Shown: positions 8,306 through 16,966 of the stretch, one piece after another
Layout of the letters: the number at the start of each line of letters is the position of its first letter
Position numbering within the stretch: position 1 is the stretch's first letter
Assembly (NCBI GenBank): GCA_020638855.1
Contig: JACKHT010000012.1
Location: forward strand, 12,092-76,091
From: Planctomycetota bacterium
GTDB lineage: Bacteria; Planctomycetota; UBA1135; GCA-002686595
Direction: 5' to 3'
DNA: 64,000 nt
The notes under the pieces: model-generated
Databases searched by the model: none
Told to the model about the DNA's origin: nothing
What the model saw: only the letters and a program-made list of their open reading frames with translations
Position numbers and translations under genes: made by a program

Positions 8306-9186
8306 CCCAGCCTGCTGGGATCCATGGGTGGCGCTCGGTACAGCCCACCCGGGCCGCGCAGGACCCAGCCCGCCAGCTGGAGTTCGGCCAAGTGAGCCAG
8401 CAATTCGGGTAGCGGTAGATCCAAGCGTTGCACCAATTCATCGACGCCCAGGCTCTCGCCTTGCAACGCCTCGCAGATCCTGGCTTCGGTCGCACCGGTG
8501 GGTCGCGGCGAGCCCTGCTCTGCTTCCATCGGAACCGAGTGCCCCAAGTCAGCCAGCACCTGTTCGGGCGAGCCCACCGCGCGGGCCCCCTCGCGCAAGA
8601 GTCGCAGCGATCCTTGGGCCATCGGATGGTCCACCCGTCCGGGTAAGGCGAACACTTCGCGGCCTTGTTCCAGCGCCCAGTGCGCGGTGATCAGCGAGCC
8701 CGACGCGTGGGCGGCTTCGATGACCAGCACCGCATCGCACAGGCCCGCGATCAAGCGGTTGCGCAGGGGGAAGTGATGGCGGCGCGGACCCTGACCCGGT
8801 GGGTGCTCGCTCAAGAGCACACCATGGGCCATTAGGCGTGCCAACCCGTCGAAGCGCGGCCAGGGTTCGTCCACCCCGTTGCCAAGCACGGCAATCGTGG
8901 CGCCTTGTGCGTCGAGGCAACCCAGGTGCGCGGCCTGGTCCACTCCGCGCGCCATACCGCTGACGATGGTGTAGCCTGCCCGGGCGAGCGCCGCGCCAAA
9001 GCGGTAGGCCTGGTCGAGTCCGTACCCGCTGGCCGAGCGGCTTCCAACGATGGCCAGCCGGCGGGGCGACTGCAGGCACTCGATGCGTCCCCGCAACCAA
9101 AGCTCGGTGGGCGGATTGGGGATGGCTTCGAGCTCCGCTGGCCACGAACGCCCACCCGGAACCACATGCAGCGGAATCGATTGCAT
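8302..9186 (-). CDS. dprA: DNA processing protein DprA
   Basis: 294 residues from MQSIPLHVV (an ATG at 9261 is in frame but adds unlikely sequence). DprA binds incoming single-stranded DNA and loads RecA during natural transformation. The Rossmann-type core is intact: IVGSRSASGYG, VSGMARGVDQAAH, VLGNGVD, SEHPPG, FPLRNRLIAGL, SGSLITA and the FALPG segment. A C-terminal winged helix of about 60 residues follows (DprA_WH). It is divergent from the selenoprotein gene. Confidence 0.93.
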   Translation of the reverse strand: MQSIPLHVVPGGRSWPAELEAIPNPPTELWLRGRIECLQSPRRLAIVGSRSASGYGLDQAYRFGAALARAGYTIVSGMARGVDQAAHLGCLDAQGATIAVLGNGVDEPWPRFDGLARLMAHGVLLSEHPPGQGPRRHHFPLRNRLIAGLCDAVLVIEAAHASGSLITAHWALEQGREVFALPGRVDHPMAQGSLRLLREGARAVGSPEQVLADLGHSVPMEAEQGSPRPTGATEARICEALQGESLGVDELVQRLDLPLPELLAHLAELQLAGWVLRGPGGLYRAPPMDPSRLG

Positions 9187-9290
9187 GCACTCAAGACCGC
9201 TTCGGACCGTGTTGGGTGACCTACGAAACGCCAAAAGTCCACTTTGCCCAAGGCATACCAAGCAGATCGGCGGTTTTGGCGGCTCAACGC

Positions 9291-9296
9291 TAGGAT
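9291..9296 (+). promoter_or_regulatory. TANNNT box 6 nt before the selenoprotein start
   Basis: TAGGAT ends 6 nt before the ATG at 9303, the position expected of a -10 box for a leaderless transcript. Because it contains AGGA it could instead be a Shine-Dalgarno sequence. Either reading supports the ATG at 9303 as the start. Confidence 0.5.
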
Positions 9297-9302
9297 GGGG
9301 CC

Positions 9303-10388
9303 ATGATTACCACAGCATTTTCCATCGCCGGTTTGGCCCTCGCGGCCAACCTTGCGGTGTGGAACCCTGTGCCGCAAGCCAACGAGCTCAAAGTTGGCGA
9401 CCCGGCACCTACCCTTCAGATCGCCGAATGGGTGAAAGGCGCACCCATTCCTTCGCTAGCGAAAGACCACGTCTACGTGATCGAGTTCTGGGCCACCTGG
9501 TGAGGCCCGTGCATTGCCAGCATGCCTCATCTGAGTGAGATTCAGAAGAAGTATGCGAATGATGGCGTGACCATCATCGGAGTCAGCAAAGAAGACAGCA
9601 ACAACTCGCTCGAAGCCGTTCGTAAGATGACGACGGAAAAGGGCGACACCATGGGCTACACCGTCGCCTGGGACAAGGATGGCGCGACGTACAAGAGCTA
9701 CATGACGGCCACCGGCCAGCGCGGCATCCCCACGAGCTTCATCATCGATGGCAAGGGGCGCTTGGCTTTCATCGGCCACCCCATGGAGCTGGACGGACCC
9801 TTGGCTCGCGTCGTGGCAGGCACTTGGGACCCTGAAAAGGACTTCGGGGCCATCGTCAAGCAGCGCGAGTTGCGCCAAGCGATGTTCTCCGATCAAAACG
9901 CGTTGATGAAGGCCACCCAGGACTCGGTGCAAGGCAAAGGCGCCGGCGCGGTCATGGAACAATGGCGCGCCTTCGTGGCCAAGTTCCCAGAGGGTGCCAA
10001 GCAAGCGCGAGACCTTGAGTATCGTGTCCTGGTTGCCGTGGGCGAATACGACCAAGCCGCTGTGCTGGGTCGACAATTGGTCGACGAGGCTGTGCAGGCC
10101 AAGGACGCTAGCACGCTCAACCGCCTCACCTGGGACATCGTCGATCCCGAGCGTCAGCTCGAGAAGCGTGACCTGGGATTGGCCCTGTACGGGGCCACGA
10201 TGGCGTGCAACTTCACCGACTACAAGGAAGCCAGCATCCTCGACACCTTGGCCCGCGCGCACTTCGAGTGCGGTGGATTGGCCATGGCCATCGAGTTGCA
10301 GGAGAAAGCCGTGGCGAATGCCACCGGTCGCATGAAGAAGAGCCTCGAAGCAACGCTCGCAGAGTACAAGACCGCCTCGGAGCAGTAG
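9303..10388 (+). CDS. Thioredoxin-fold selenoprotein (UGPC active site) with helical C-terminal domain
   Basis: 361 residues if TGA at 9501-9503 is read as selenocysteine 67. Upstream of TGA is a TlpA/ResA-like beginning (VGDPAPTL, then VIEFWATW). Downstream, in the same frame, is GPCIASMPHL, then 288 uninterrupted codons from ATG 9522. TGA therefore replaces only the attacking cysteine of CGPC. The cis-proline loop GIPTSFIID is intact, so residues 28-180 form a complete thioredoxin domain. Residues 180-361 are helical and TPR-like, function unknown. The N-terminus is hydrophobic but lacks basic residues, so export is uncertain. A TGA nonsense mutation or sequencing error is the alternative. 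No sel genes lie in the window. Confidence 0.82.
9527..9549 (+). promoter_or_regulatory. Candidate bacterial SECIS hairpin
   Basis: TCTGA (9530-9534) pairs with TCAGA (9542-9546) around the 7-nt loop GTGAGAT. After an A/A mismatch, two further pairs follow (9527-9528 with 9548-9549). The loop starts with G and lies 31 nt after the TGA. This fits the known bacterial pattern of a guanosine in the first two loop positions at 16-37 nt. A competing hairpin at 9502-9528 starts on the TGA itself and would be melted by the ribosome. Confidence 0.5.
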
Positions 10389-10495
10389 TTCTCAGGTGTC
10401 TACACGTGGGGCCCGTGCCCGTGGATCCTTGGGGTCTGCGGTCGCGGGCTCTGCTTTTGGCTTGGTGGTTGGGCGAGAGCGGCCCACGCATGGGG

Positions 10496-11572
10496 TCAAC
10501 GACCCGCGGCCCAGGCTTGCAATGCGCGCCGATCGGTCGTGATTTTCGCGCCCGCTCTCAGCTCGACCGATTGGGCGGTGAGCGCCCCGGTCAGAGGTTG
10601 GTCCGCTTCCAGCACCAGACCCGAAAACGGCGCGTAGATGAGCCCATACATCGCTCCGGATCCCAAGAGCTCCAACGGCACATGGATCTCCGGCTTGGAC
10701 TCCGATCCGTCCCCTTTGATTCGATCCCGCAAGGCCTCGGCGCGGAGGTCGGCTTCGCTCTTTGGAGCCAAGCCGGCCTCGTCGATCCACGGAGTGCCAG
10801 AGCCGACCAACAGCGCAAAGCGAGTTCGATCTTCGGGCTTCGAAATCCAGACGGTTTCGGCTCCCAAGCGGCACGCGTCGGTGACGCGCACCACGACCGG
10901 ACCCGCGCTCGTGTCGAGCGCGATGCGCGCTTGATCGCGCACCAGCCATTGCTCCAACCATAGTTCCAAAGGGCCGACCAGGGTGAGCTCGGCATCCCGC
11001 GCGACCTCCAACCGGCGGAACTCGGCCGATGGTCCCGCAAGCGAATGCGAGCCCGTGGACAAACTCCAATCGCCGGCAGAACCGAAGTCGTGCGGCGGCA
11101 ACTCGGGCCATTCCTTGCGCAGCGCCACGGGTTCGATCGAGCCGGTCACATACGTTCCTTTGGCCAGCTTGGTCTGATCTGCCCACGCGGCGCGCGCTGA
11201 GCCCACCACCACCGTGGGCCCCGCACCAGGAGCGCTGAGAAGTTCGATCGATCCCAAGGCTCCCACGGCGGCTTGCCCGGTTCCTTGGGTCAGCCCCTCG
11301 ACGTAGGTCTGAAACGGGGAATCCACATCATCGATGACCGCCCCCGGACCCAAACGCAACGTCGACAGCGAAAACACGCCAGGGGGCGGTTCGCAGGGAG
11401 CGGCCCGCCTTGATCGCCCCCAGCCACTGCCCCATAGGCCTCCTGGGTCGTCGAAGCCTTGGAACGGCCAACGGGCGACCACGGCAATGGGCAGCAGCGC
11501 GACCAGGACCGTCAGCACGAGGGCTCGGCTGGGACGCTTTTGGATGCGGGAGAACATGGGCAGATTCCGCAT
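10496..11572 (-). CDS. Membrane-anchored protein with DUF7305-like C-terminal domain
   Basis: 358 residues. A basic N-terminus is followed by one hydrophobic anchor (about 17-34), then an extracytoplasmic region. The C-terminal 170 residues look like the beta-strand repeat domain found in PilX-type pilus accessory proteins (DUF7305): repeated short strands, then a GLIYAP-F...GALTA-SVEL...D-RAL pattern. A role in surface or pilus-like assembly is inference only. It follows the cytochrome fusion gene by 108 nt on the same strand. Confidence 0.6.
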   Translation of the reverse strand: MRNLPMFSRIQKRPSRALVLTVLVALLPIAVVARWPFQGFDDPGGLWGSGWGRSRRAAPCEPPPGVFSLSTLRLGPGAVIDDVDSPFQTYVEGLTQGTGQAAVGALGSIELLSAPGAGPTVVVGSARAAWADQTKLAKGTYVTGSIEPVALRKEWPELPPHDFGSAGDWSLSTGSHSLAGPSAEFRRLEVARDAELTLVGPLELWLEQWLVRDQARIALDTSAGPVVVRVTDACRLGAETVWISKPEDRTRFALLVGSGTPWIDEAGLAPKSEADLRAEALRDRIKGDGSESKPEIHVPLELLGSGAMYGLIYAPFSGLVLEADQPLTGALTAQSVELRAGAKITTDRRALQAWAAGR

Positions 11573-11680
11573 AGGAATCGCCCAATTGGGGGGGCTGCTT
11601 GAGGGTTCCTTGGGGTCGGAGCGGGGTTTCGCAGGGCGAGTCGCGGGTATGGGGCGACTTTGCGTAGTCGTACGACTCCG

Positions 11681-14600
11681 CTAGCGCTCCGAAGCCACCA
11701 AGAACGCCACCAAGTCCCGCAACTCCTGATCGCTCAGAAACGGCCGCAGGGCAGGCATGGCCGTAGCCGGGGCGGTCCAGCTAGCAGCCAGTTTGGCACC
11801 AGGATCGAGGATCGACTCTAGGATGTCCGAAGGCTTCAACCGCTTGCCCACGTCGCCGAGGTCGGGGCCGATCGAGCCTCCGGCTCCGTTCCAGGCGTGG
11901 CAACGGTTGCAGGCGACGATTTGGTTTTCGAAGAAGACCTTGCGGCCAGCCGCGATGTTGCCGCCCTTAAGGAAAGTTTCGGGATCGCTCGCTGGCACGG
12001 CGGCGGGAGCTTCGGAGGAAAACCGCTGGGCCAAATCCAACAACGAGCGCAGATCTGCGGCCGAACCGAGCGAGACCAACTCCAAATCGTCGTACACGGC
12101 TTCTCCGGTGGACTGACCCCAGCCACCATACAAGCAGTTGATGCTGATCTCGGTCTCTCCGGGAACGGTTTCGAATTCGAGCGCAACCTGAGTCCAATCC
12201 TGGTCGCCCTGCACGTATTCGGTGACCACGTGCCGCGGATGGATGTTGAGCAAGGCCCCGTGGGTCGAGCCCGGGTGGGTGAGGCCTTGGGTCCGGATCC
12301 AAGCGCTCAAGCGATAGCGCGTGTTGGGGGCGACGGGCACATCGGTGTACCACGAGGTGTCGGCGCCTTGGGTCGAACGAATCACCAGAGCGCGGCTCGC
12401 GTCACGACCTTGGCCCGTTTCCCAGGTGTGTTCGGCGCTGCCGCTGTACGTGCGCGGGCGCCAGCCCAGGGGGGCGTCGCTGCGCTCGGGATCGGCGGTT
12501 TCCATGCCGGGGTTTTGGAGCAGGTTGGGAGCAGCCTCCGGCGAGTCGGGGGGCAACAATGGGGTGGCGGCTGCCAGGAACGGGTCGGCGTGGCTGGCGA
12601 TGGCCGCTTTCAGGGCTTGCTGGAGCCACCCGTCATGGCCCGTAGGCACCAGCGCGCGGCTGGCGAGTGCGACTCCAATGGCTTGCGACGAGGGCATGCG
12701 CGCGGCGGCCAGCAACGCATGGCGCGCCAGATCGAGCGAGCTCGACTCGAGCAATCCCGAGCGGGCCAGCAGCGTGGCGCAGGCATCGGTGGCGGGCAGC
12801 GCATCGAGCGCGGCCTTTTGCACGTCGAGACTTCCCGAGCGCAACGCACGCTCGAGCGCCTCGCGACCGGCATCGCTGGCCAACGCCTTCAAGCCCGCCA
12901 AGGTGCGCAACGCATCGGGGCTCTCGAGCGTCAAGAGCGCCGGAATGGCCTTGGTGCGCTGTTCTTCCACCAAAATGCGCCGGGCCGTGTCGCGCCAGAA
13001 GCGATTGGGATGCGACAGGGCTTGCACCAGTTGGGCCGTATCCGCGCCCGCCAGCGAGAAGGGCTCTGGCTTGGTTCGCTTGCGTACCAAGCGGAAGATA
13101 CGCCCATGCTCCGAATCGCGCAGCGGGTTCAAGTGCGCGTTGCCGGCGCCGTAGTCCACCTGGGGCAGCCCGCGTTCGGGGTTGCCGGGCAGGTTGTGCA
13201 GGATCAAGAACTGGGCAAAGTCGGCGATCCAAATCGCCCCATCGGGTCCCACCTCGGCTTGCACCGGGCAGAACCAGTCGTCGATGGACACGCAGGCGTT
13301 GAACGCGTCTTGGGTCTTCCAGCCGGAGCCTTCGGGATAGGCGTTGAAGCGTCCGACGAGGTGCCCGGTCGGGCCGCATACCAGCGCGCTCCGTTCGTTC
13401 CAGCCCGCCGGCAACCGGTCGCCGCTGACAAATGCGTGCCCGGCGCCGGCGGTGTACTCGCCGAAGAAGTCGCCCTGGTGCAGTTGCGCCAAGGCCGGAT
13501 GGAAGCGCGGGCTATCGAACACGGGCGCGGCACCGGGAGCATCGGGCAGGGCCTTGGCGAGCAGCGTCTTGGGCGCACCCACAAAGAAACTAGGAGCCCC
13601 GTTGGCGGTCGATCCAAACAGCTCGCCATCGGCGCGGAAGCCCAAACCCCAGGTGTTGTTGGTGAATTGCGCCACGAATTCGGGCCCAGCGGTTCCCGGA
13701 GTCCAGCGCCACAATCCACTCCCAAAGCGCTGCCCGGAGGGCCCCTCAAAGCCCGAGTAGCCTACCGCACCCCAAATCCCATTGTCCGGTCCCCAGCGCA
13801 GGTTGGAGGGGCCCGCATGGGTGTCCCAGGTACCGAATCCGTGGAATAGCGTCAGCACTTGGTTGCATTGGTCGTCGCCGTCGGGGTCGGTCAACAGCAA
13901 CAGGTCGGGCGCTTGGGTGACGATCAAACCCGCTTGCACCTTGAGCAGCGAGGTGGGCAGGTTGAGTCCCGAGTGGAACACCGTCTTCTTGTCGGCGTGA
14001 CCGTCGCCGTCGGTGTCCTCGAGGATGCTGATGCGATCGGTGCCATGGCGTTCGGCTTGCACGCCGTTGGGGTAATCGGGGGTTTCGATGACCCACAACC
14101 GGCCACGCTCGTCCCAGGTCATGGCGATCGGATTGACGACCATCGGTTCGGACGCGAACAACTGGGCCTCCAAGCCGGCGGGCACGATCAGCGCTTGGCG
14201 GGCGGCTTCGGGGCTGGACGGCTTCTGGAGTTTCGGCGCGGGGTCGTGGCCCTCGTAGTTGGGCACCCATGCGTGTTCGACGGTCTCGAAGGTGGGGGGC
14301 TGGTAGGCCTTGCGCCGTGCGGCGACCTCGTCACCCGCCGTCCAATCGAGCGCCCGGATGAGCAGGTCGAGGTACGCGGGCTCGCGCCAGACGCGTTCGT
14401 CGTGGCCCGAAGCGGTGTAGTAGATGCGCCCCTTGCCCTCGCTCCGCACCCAGCTCCACGGCTCGCTGCCCCGCTGGCTGAGAACCACGCGATCGCCTGG
14501 CGCGTGGGTCTGCACGTAGGTCTCATCCCAAGCGGTGAAGTTGGGCCAGCCCGCCATCAGCGGGTGTTCGGGTGCCAAAACCTCCTGCTGGAACACCTCG

Positions 14601-14989
14601 GTTCCGTGGGATTGGAAGCGCGCGCCGACGAACTGCAGCCATTCGTCCGACTCCATGAAGCAACCGCTGGTGCAGTGCAAAGCCACAAAGCCGCCGCCCT
14701 CGCGCACGAACCCCTGCAGGGCGGCAAAGAAATCCGGAGGAACCACCGCATGCTCGGGCTGGTTGGCGTACATCATCACGGCGTCGTAGTCCGCAAGCCG
14801 CTCCGAGGTCACGAACTCAAGCTCGTCCTCCCAATCGATCGCAAACCCCGCGCGCAACAGCGGGCCGTACACGTCCTGCAAGCGATCGGCAGGCCGGTGA
14901 TGGCCATGGTCGCCGATGAAGAGCACGTAGACCCGGTCGGGCCCGGTAGGGAGCAATGAGGCGAAAGCGAGCAGGGCGGCGGTCAGCAT
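11681..14989 (-). CDS. ThuA - PVC-type dehydrogenase - CBM-like - cytochrome c fusion protein
   Basis: 1102 residues from MLTAALLAFA, a short signal-like segment. In order: a ThuA-like domain (about 18-235), a PVC-type membrane-bound dehydrogenase beta-propeller (about 260-600, with NPIAMTWDERGRLWV and DTDGDGHAD), HEAT-like helices (about 620-830), a carbohydrate-binding-like jelly roll (about 845-1000) and a C-terminal heme domain with CNRCH at 1027-1031 and a probable axial Met near 1078. Such proteins are typical of Planctomycetota and are thought to oxidise sugars outside the cytoplasmic membrane. A 179-residue upstream extension is low-complexity and overlaps ada. A TATCCT box lies 6 nt upstream of the start. 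Confidence 0.88.
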   Translation of the reverse strand: MLTAALLAFASLLPTGPDRVYVLFIGDHGHHRPADRLQDVYGPLLRAGFAIDWEDELEFVTSERLADYDAVMMYANQPEHAVVPPDFFAALQGFVREGGGFVALHCTSGCFMESDEWLQFVGARFQSHGTEVFQQEVLAPEHPLMAGWPNFTAWDETYVQTHAPGDRVVLSQRGSEPWSWVRSEGKGRIYYTASGHDERVWREPAYLDLLIRALDWTAGDEVAARRKAYQPPTFETVEHAWVPNYEGHDPAPKLQKPSSPEAARQALIVPAGLEAQLFASEPMVVNPIAMTWDERGRLWVIETPDYPNGVQAERHGTDRISILEDTDGDGHADKKTVFHSGLNLPTSLLKVQAGLIVTQAPDLLLLTDPDGDDQCNQVLTLFHGFGTWDTHAGPSNLRWGPDNGIWGAVGYSGFEGPSGQRFGSGLWRWTPGTAGPEFVAQFTNNTWGLGFRADGELFGSTANGAPSFFVGAPKTLLAKALPDAPGAAPVFDSPRFHPALAQLHQGDFFGEYTAGAGHAFVSGDRLPAGWNERSALVCGPTGHLVGRFNAYPEGSGWKTQDAFNACVSIDDWFCPVQAEVGPDGAIWIADFAQFLILHNLPGNPERGLPQVDYGAGNAHLNPLRDSEHGRIFRLVRKRTKPEPFSLAGADTAQLVQALSHPNRFWRDTARRILVEEQRTKAIPALLTLESPDALRTLAGLKALASDAGREALERALRSGSLDVQKAALDALPATDACATLLARSGLLESSSLDLARHALLAAARMPSSQAIGVALASRALVPTGHDGWLQQALKAAIASHADPFLAAATPLLPPDSPEAAPNLLQNPGMETADPERSDAPLGWRPRTYSGSAEHTWETGQGRDASRALVIRSTQGADTSWYTDVPVAPNTRYRLSAWIRTQGLTHPGSTHGALLNIHPRHVVTEYVQGDQDWTQVALEFETVPGETEISINCLYGGWGQSTGEAVYDDLELVSLGSAADLRSLLDLAQRFSSEAPAAVPASDPETFLKGGNIAAGRKVFFENQIVACNRCHAWNGAGGSIGPDLGDVGKRLKPSDILESILDPGAKLAASWTAPATAMPALRPFLSDQELRDLVAFLVASER

Positions 14990-14995
14990 CGCGGC

Positions 14996-15001
14996 AGGAT
15001 A
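14996..15001 (-). promoter_or_regulatory. TANNNT box 6 nt before the ThuA/cytochrome fusion start
   Basis: TATCCT on the minus strand ends exactly 6 nt before ATG 14989, and there is no Shine-Dalgarno sequence. It is the position of a -10 box for a leaderless mRNA. Confidence 0.55.
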
Positions 15002-15141
15002 CCCGATCCGAATTCTTCGATCGATTTTCGGCGCCCACGATCTGCAAGATCCCGTACAAACGAGGCGGCGAGGTGATTCGAGAACCTTATTCGAGAGCCC
15101 GATTCGAGAGCCTTGTCGATCCGTACCGAATCCAACGCGCC

Positions 15142-16200
15142 ATGACGACTGCCCTGCACCGCGAGTACTACCAAGCCCTTCTGGACCGGGACCCGGCCTA
15201 TGAGGGGTTGGTGTTCTTCGGCATCCGGACCACGGGCATCGTGTGCCGACCGACCTGCCCGGCGCGCAAGCCGAAGCAGGAGAACTGCGAGTTCTTTGCG
15301 AGCGTGCAGGAGGCCATGGCCGCGGGCTACCGGCCCTGCAAGCGGTGCCGGCCGTTGGACCTGCCCGGTTCGGCGTCGCCTGCGCTCGAGCAGCTATTGG
15401 CTGCGATCGAAGCCCAACCGGAACGACGTTGGAGTCCTGCGGACCTGGCTGCGTTGGGCTGGGGCGCGCAAGCGGCGAAACGCGCGTTTTCGGCGCGTTT
15501 TGGGATGACGTTCGCGGCGTACACACGTGCGCGCCGGCTGGCGGCGGCGCAAGCGGAGTTGGCGGAAGGACAGCCGGTCACCGCCGCCCAAATCGCCGCG
15601 GGCTATGAATCGAGCAGCGGATTCCGCGCCGCGTTCCAGCGCCACATGGGGGAAGCCCCGAGCCGCGCGGGCGGAGCCGCCTGGCAAGCTGAGTGGTTTG
15701 AGAGTCCGCTGGGTCCCATGTTGGCGGTCGGAGAGGGGGAGCGCCTCGTGTTGCTCGGATTTGCGGGGCGCAAGGAGCTTTGGCCCCAAATGTCTCGCCT
15801 CGCCCAGCGTCACCAAGCAAACCTCGTACCCGGGAGTTGTTCGAGTACGCGCTCGATCCGACGCGAAATCGAGGGCTACTTTGCGGGCAGCGTGAGGACC
15901 TTCGAGACACCGATTGCGTGGTTCGGGACCGAGTTCCAAGTGGCCTGCTGGCAAGCCTTGAAAGCCATACCCTTTGGCGAAACCCGTTCCTATGCCCAAC
16001 TAGCCGTGTCGATGGGGCGCCCCACCGCCGTACGCGCTGTGGCACAGGCCAATGCGCGCAACCACCTCTCGTTGGTGCTACCTTGCCATCGCATCGTGGG
16101 GTCGGATGGGAGCCTCACCGGTTATGCCGCCGGCCTGGCTCGCAAGCGTTGGTTGTTGGATTGGGAAGCCCGAGTGCGCGACGCTCAACCCAAGCGCTAG
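15142..16200 (+). CDS. ada: Ada: methylation-responsive regulator and O6-methylguanine-DNA methyltransferase
   Basis: 352 residues (E. coli Ada is 354). The N-terminal zinc domain has C35, C39, C66 and C69. C35 corresponds to the cysteine that accepts methyl from phosphotriesters. An AraC-type helix-turn-helix follows (about 95-180), then the suicide methyltransferase domain with LPCHRIVG (acceptor C315). Start MTTALHREYY is chosen because it matches the family N-terminus; the frame is open upstream to 14956. Ada repairs alkylated DNA and activates its own regulon. It is divergent from the cytochrome fusion gene. Confidence 0.95.
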   Translation: MTTALHREYYQALLDRDPAYEGLVFFGIRTTGIVCRPTCPARKPKQENCEFFASVQEAMAAGYRPCKRCRPLDLPGSASPALEQLLAAIEAQPERRWSPADLAALGWGAQAAKRAFSARFGMTFAAYTRARRLAAAQAELAEGQPVTAAQIAAGYESSSGFRAAFQRHMGEAPSRAGGAAWQAEWFESPLGPMLAVGEGERLVLLGFAGRKELWPQMSRLAQRHQANLVPGSCSSTRSIRREIEGYFAGSVRTFETPIAWFGTEFQVACWQALKAIPFGETRSYAQLAVSMGRPTAVRAVAQANARNHLSLVLPCHRIVGSDGSLTGYAAGLARKRWLLDWEARVRDAQPKR

Positions 16201-16342
16201 GTCGTAACGCGCGTCGGGTCAAGCCGTCGCATGCGGTGGATCTAGGTCGAGGGCCGGGGTCCACAAGGCATCGCTCGCGCGGGGTGGGATCGAATCCAAT
16301 CGGAGAGACCCCTATCCCCGACCGAGCGAAGCCCGCTTCGTG

Positions 16343-16348
16343 TAGGCT
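16343..16348 (+). promoter_or_regulatory. TANNNT box 6 nt before the MarC-family start
   Basis: TAGGCT ends 6 nt before ATG 16355 with no extended Shine-Dalgarno sequence. Candidate -10 box for a leaderless mRNA. Confidence 0.5.
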
Positions 16349-16354
16349 GGCGCC

Positions 16355-16951
16355 ATGCTCAATGAAATCGCGCTTTCCTTTGGAACCCTGTTTGCGATCG
16401 TCAATCCAATTTCGACGGCCTTTGTCTTCAATCGGTTGACGGCGGGGCAGAGCAAGGCTGCGAAGCATCGCTTAAGTCGCACCGCTTCGCTCGCAGCGGC
16501 CATGGCGCTCTGGGCTTTTCTGGCGATAGGGCAGCCCATGATGTCGTTCTTCGGCATCACCCTCTATGCGTTCCGTGTGGCGGGGGGATTGTACCTGGGC
16601 AAGGTGGCCTTCGACATGCTGGGTCGGCAGCCGCGCCACTCGCCCGATCAATTCCAGGACTCGCCCGAGAACATCGCCATCATTCCCTTGGCCATCCCGC
16701 TCTTGGCCGGTCCGGGTGCCATGACGACGGTCATGGTCTTGCGGGAGAGCTACTCGTGGATCCCGGTGGCCCTGGCGATCCTCGCCGTCTGTACGCTCAG
16801 CTGGTTGGTGCTGAGCCAGGCGAGTCGATTCGATCAGCTCCTGGGGAAGACGGGATCCAACGTCATCGAGCGGGTGCTAGGGCTGTTGGTGCTCGTCATC
16901 TCGGTGCAGTTCGTGTTCAACGGGATCAGCGGTTACCTCGCCTCCCGGTGA
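16355..16951 (+). CDS. MarC/UPF0056-family membrane protein
   Basis: 198 residues with about six hydrophobic segments and the family features: an N-terminal FAIVNPI motif, a central GLYLGKVAFDML, and PLAIPLLAGPGAMTTVMVL near the middle. The family sits in the inner membrane and its transport function is unproven. It is not tied to multidrug resistance despite the name. Convergent with atpG, 15 nt apart. Confidence 0.9.
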   Translation: MLNEIALSFGTLFAIVNPISTAFVFNRLTAGQSKAAKHRLSRTASLAAAMALWAFLAIGQPMMSFFGITLYAFRVAGGLYLGKVAFDMLGRQPRHSPDQFQDSPENIAIIPLAIPLLAGPGAMTTVMVLRESYSWIPVALAILAVCTLSWLVLSQASRFDQLLGKTGSNVIERVLGLLVLVISVQFVFNGISGYLASR

Positions 16952-16966
16952 GTGATTCGTCACGCG

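Noticed and set aside
9501..9503. TGA as a simple nonsense mutation or two separate genes
   Set aside because: The stop hits only the catalytic Cys codon and the frame continues with correct GPC and cis-Pro elements. A pseudogene would be expected to carry further damage. Still possible until sel genes are found.
9303..10388. UGA read as Trp (code 4)
   Set aside because: Several genes here end in TGA (iscA, iscR, atpF, atpC, nnrD region), so UGA is a stop in this genome.
11897..13849. Long plus-strand open frame (650 codons) inside the cytochrome fusion gene
   Set aside because: It is antisense to a gene with clear domains and its own protein is low-complexity, a shadow of high GC.
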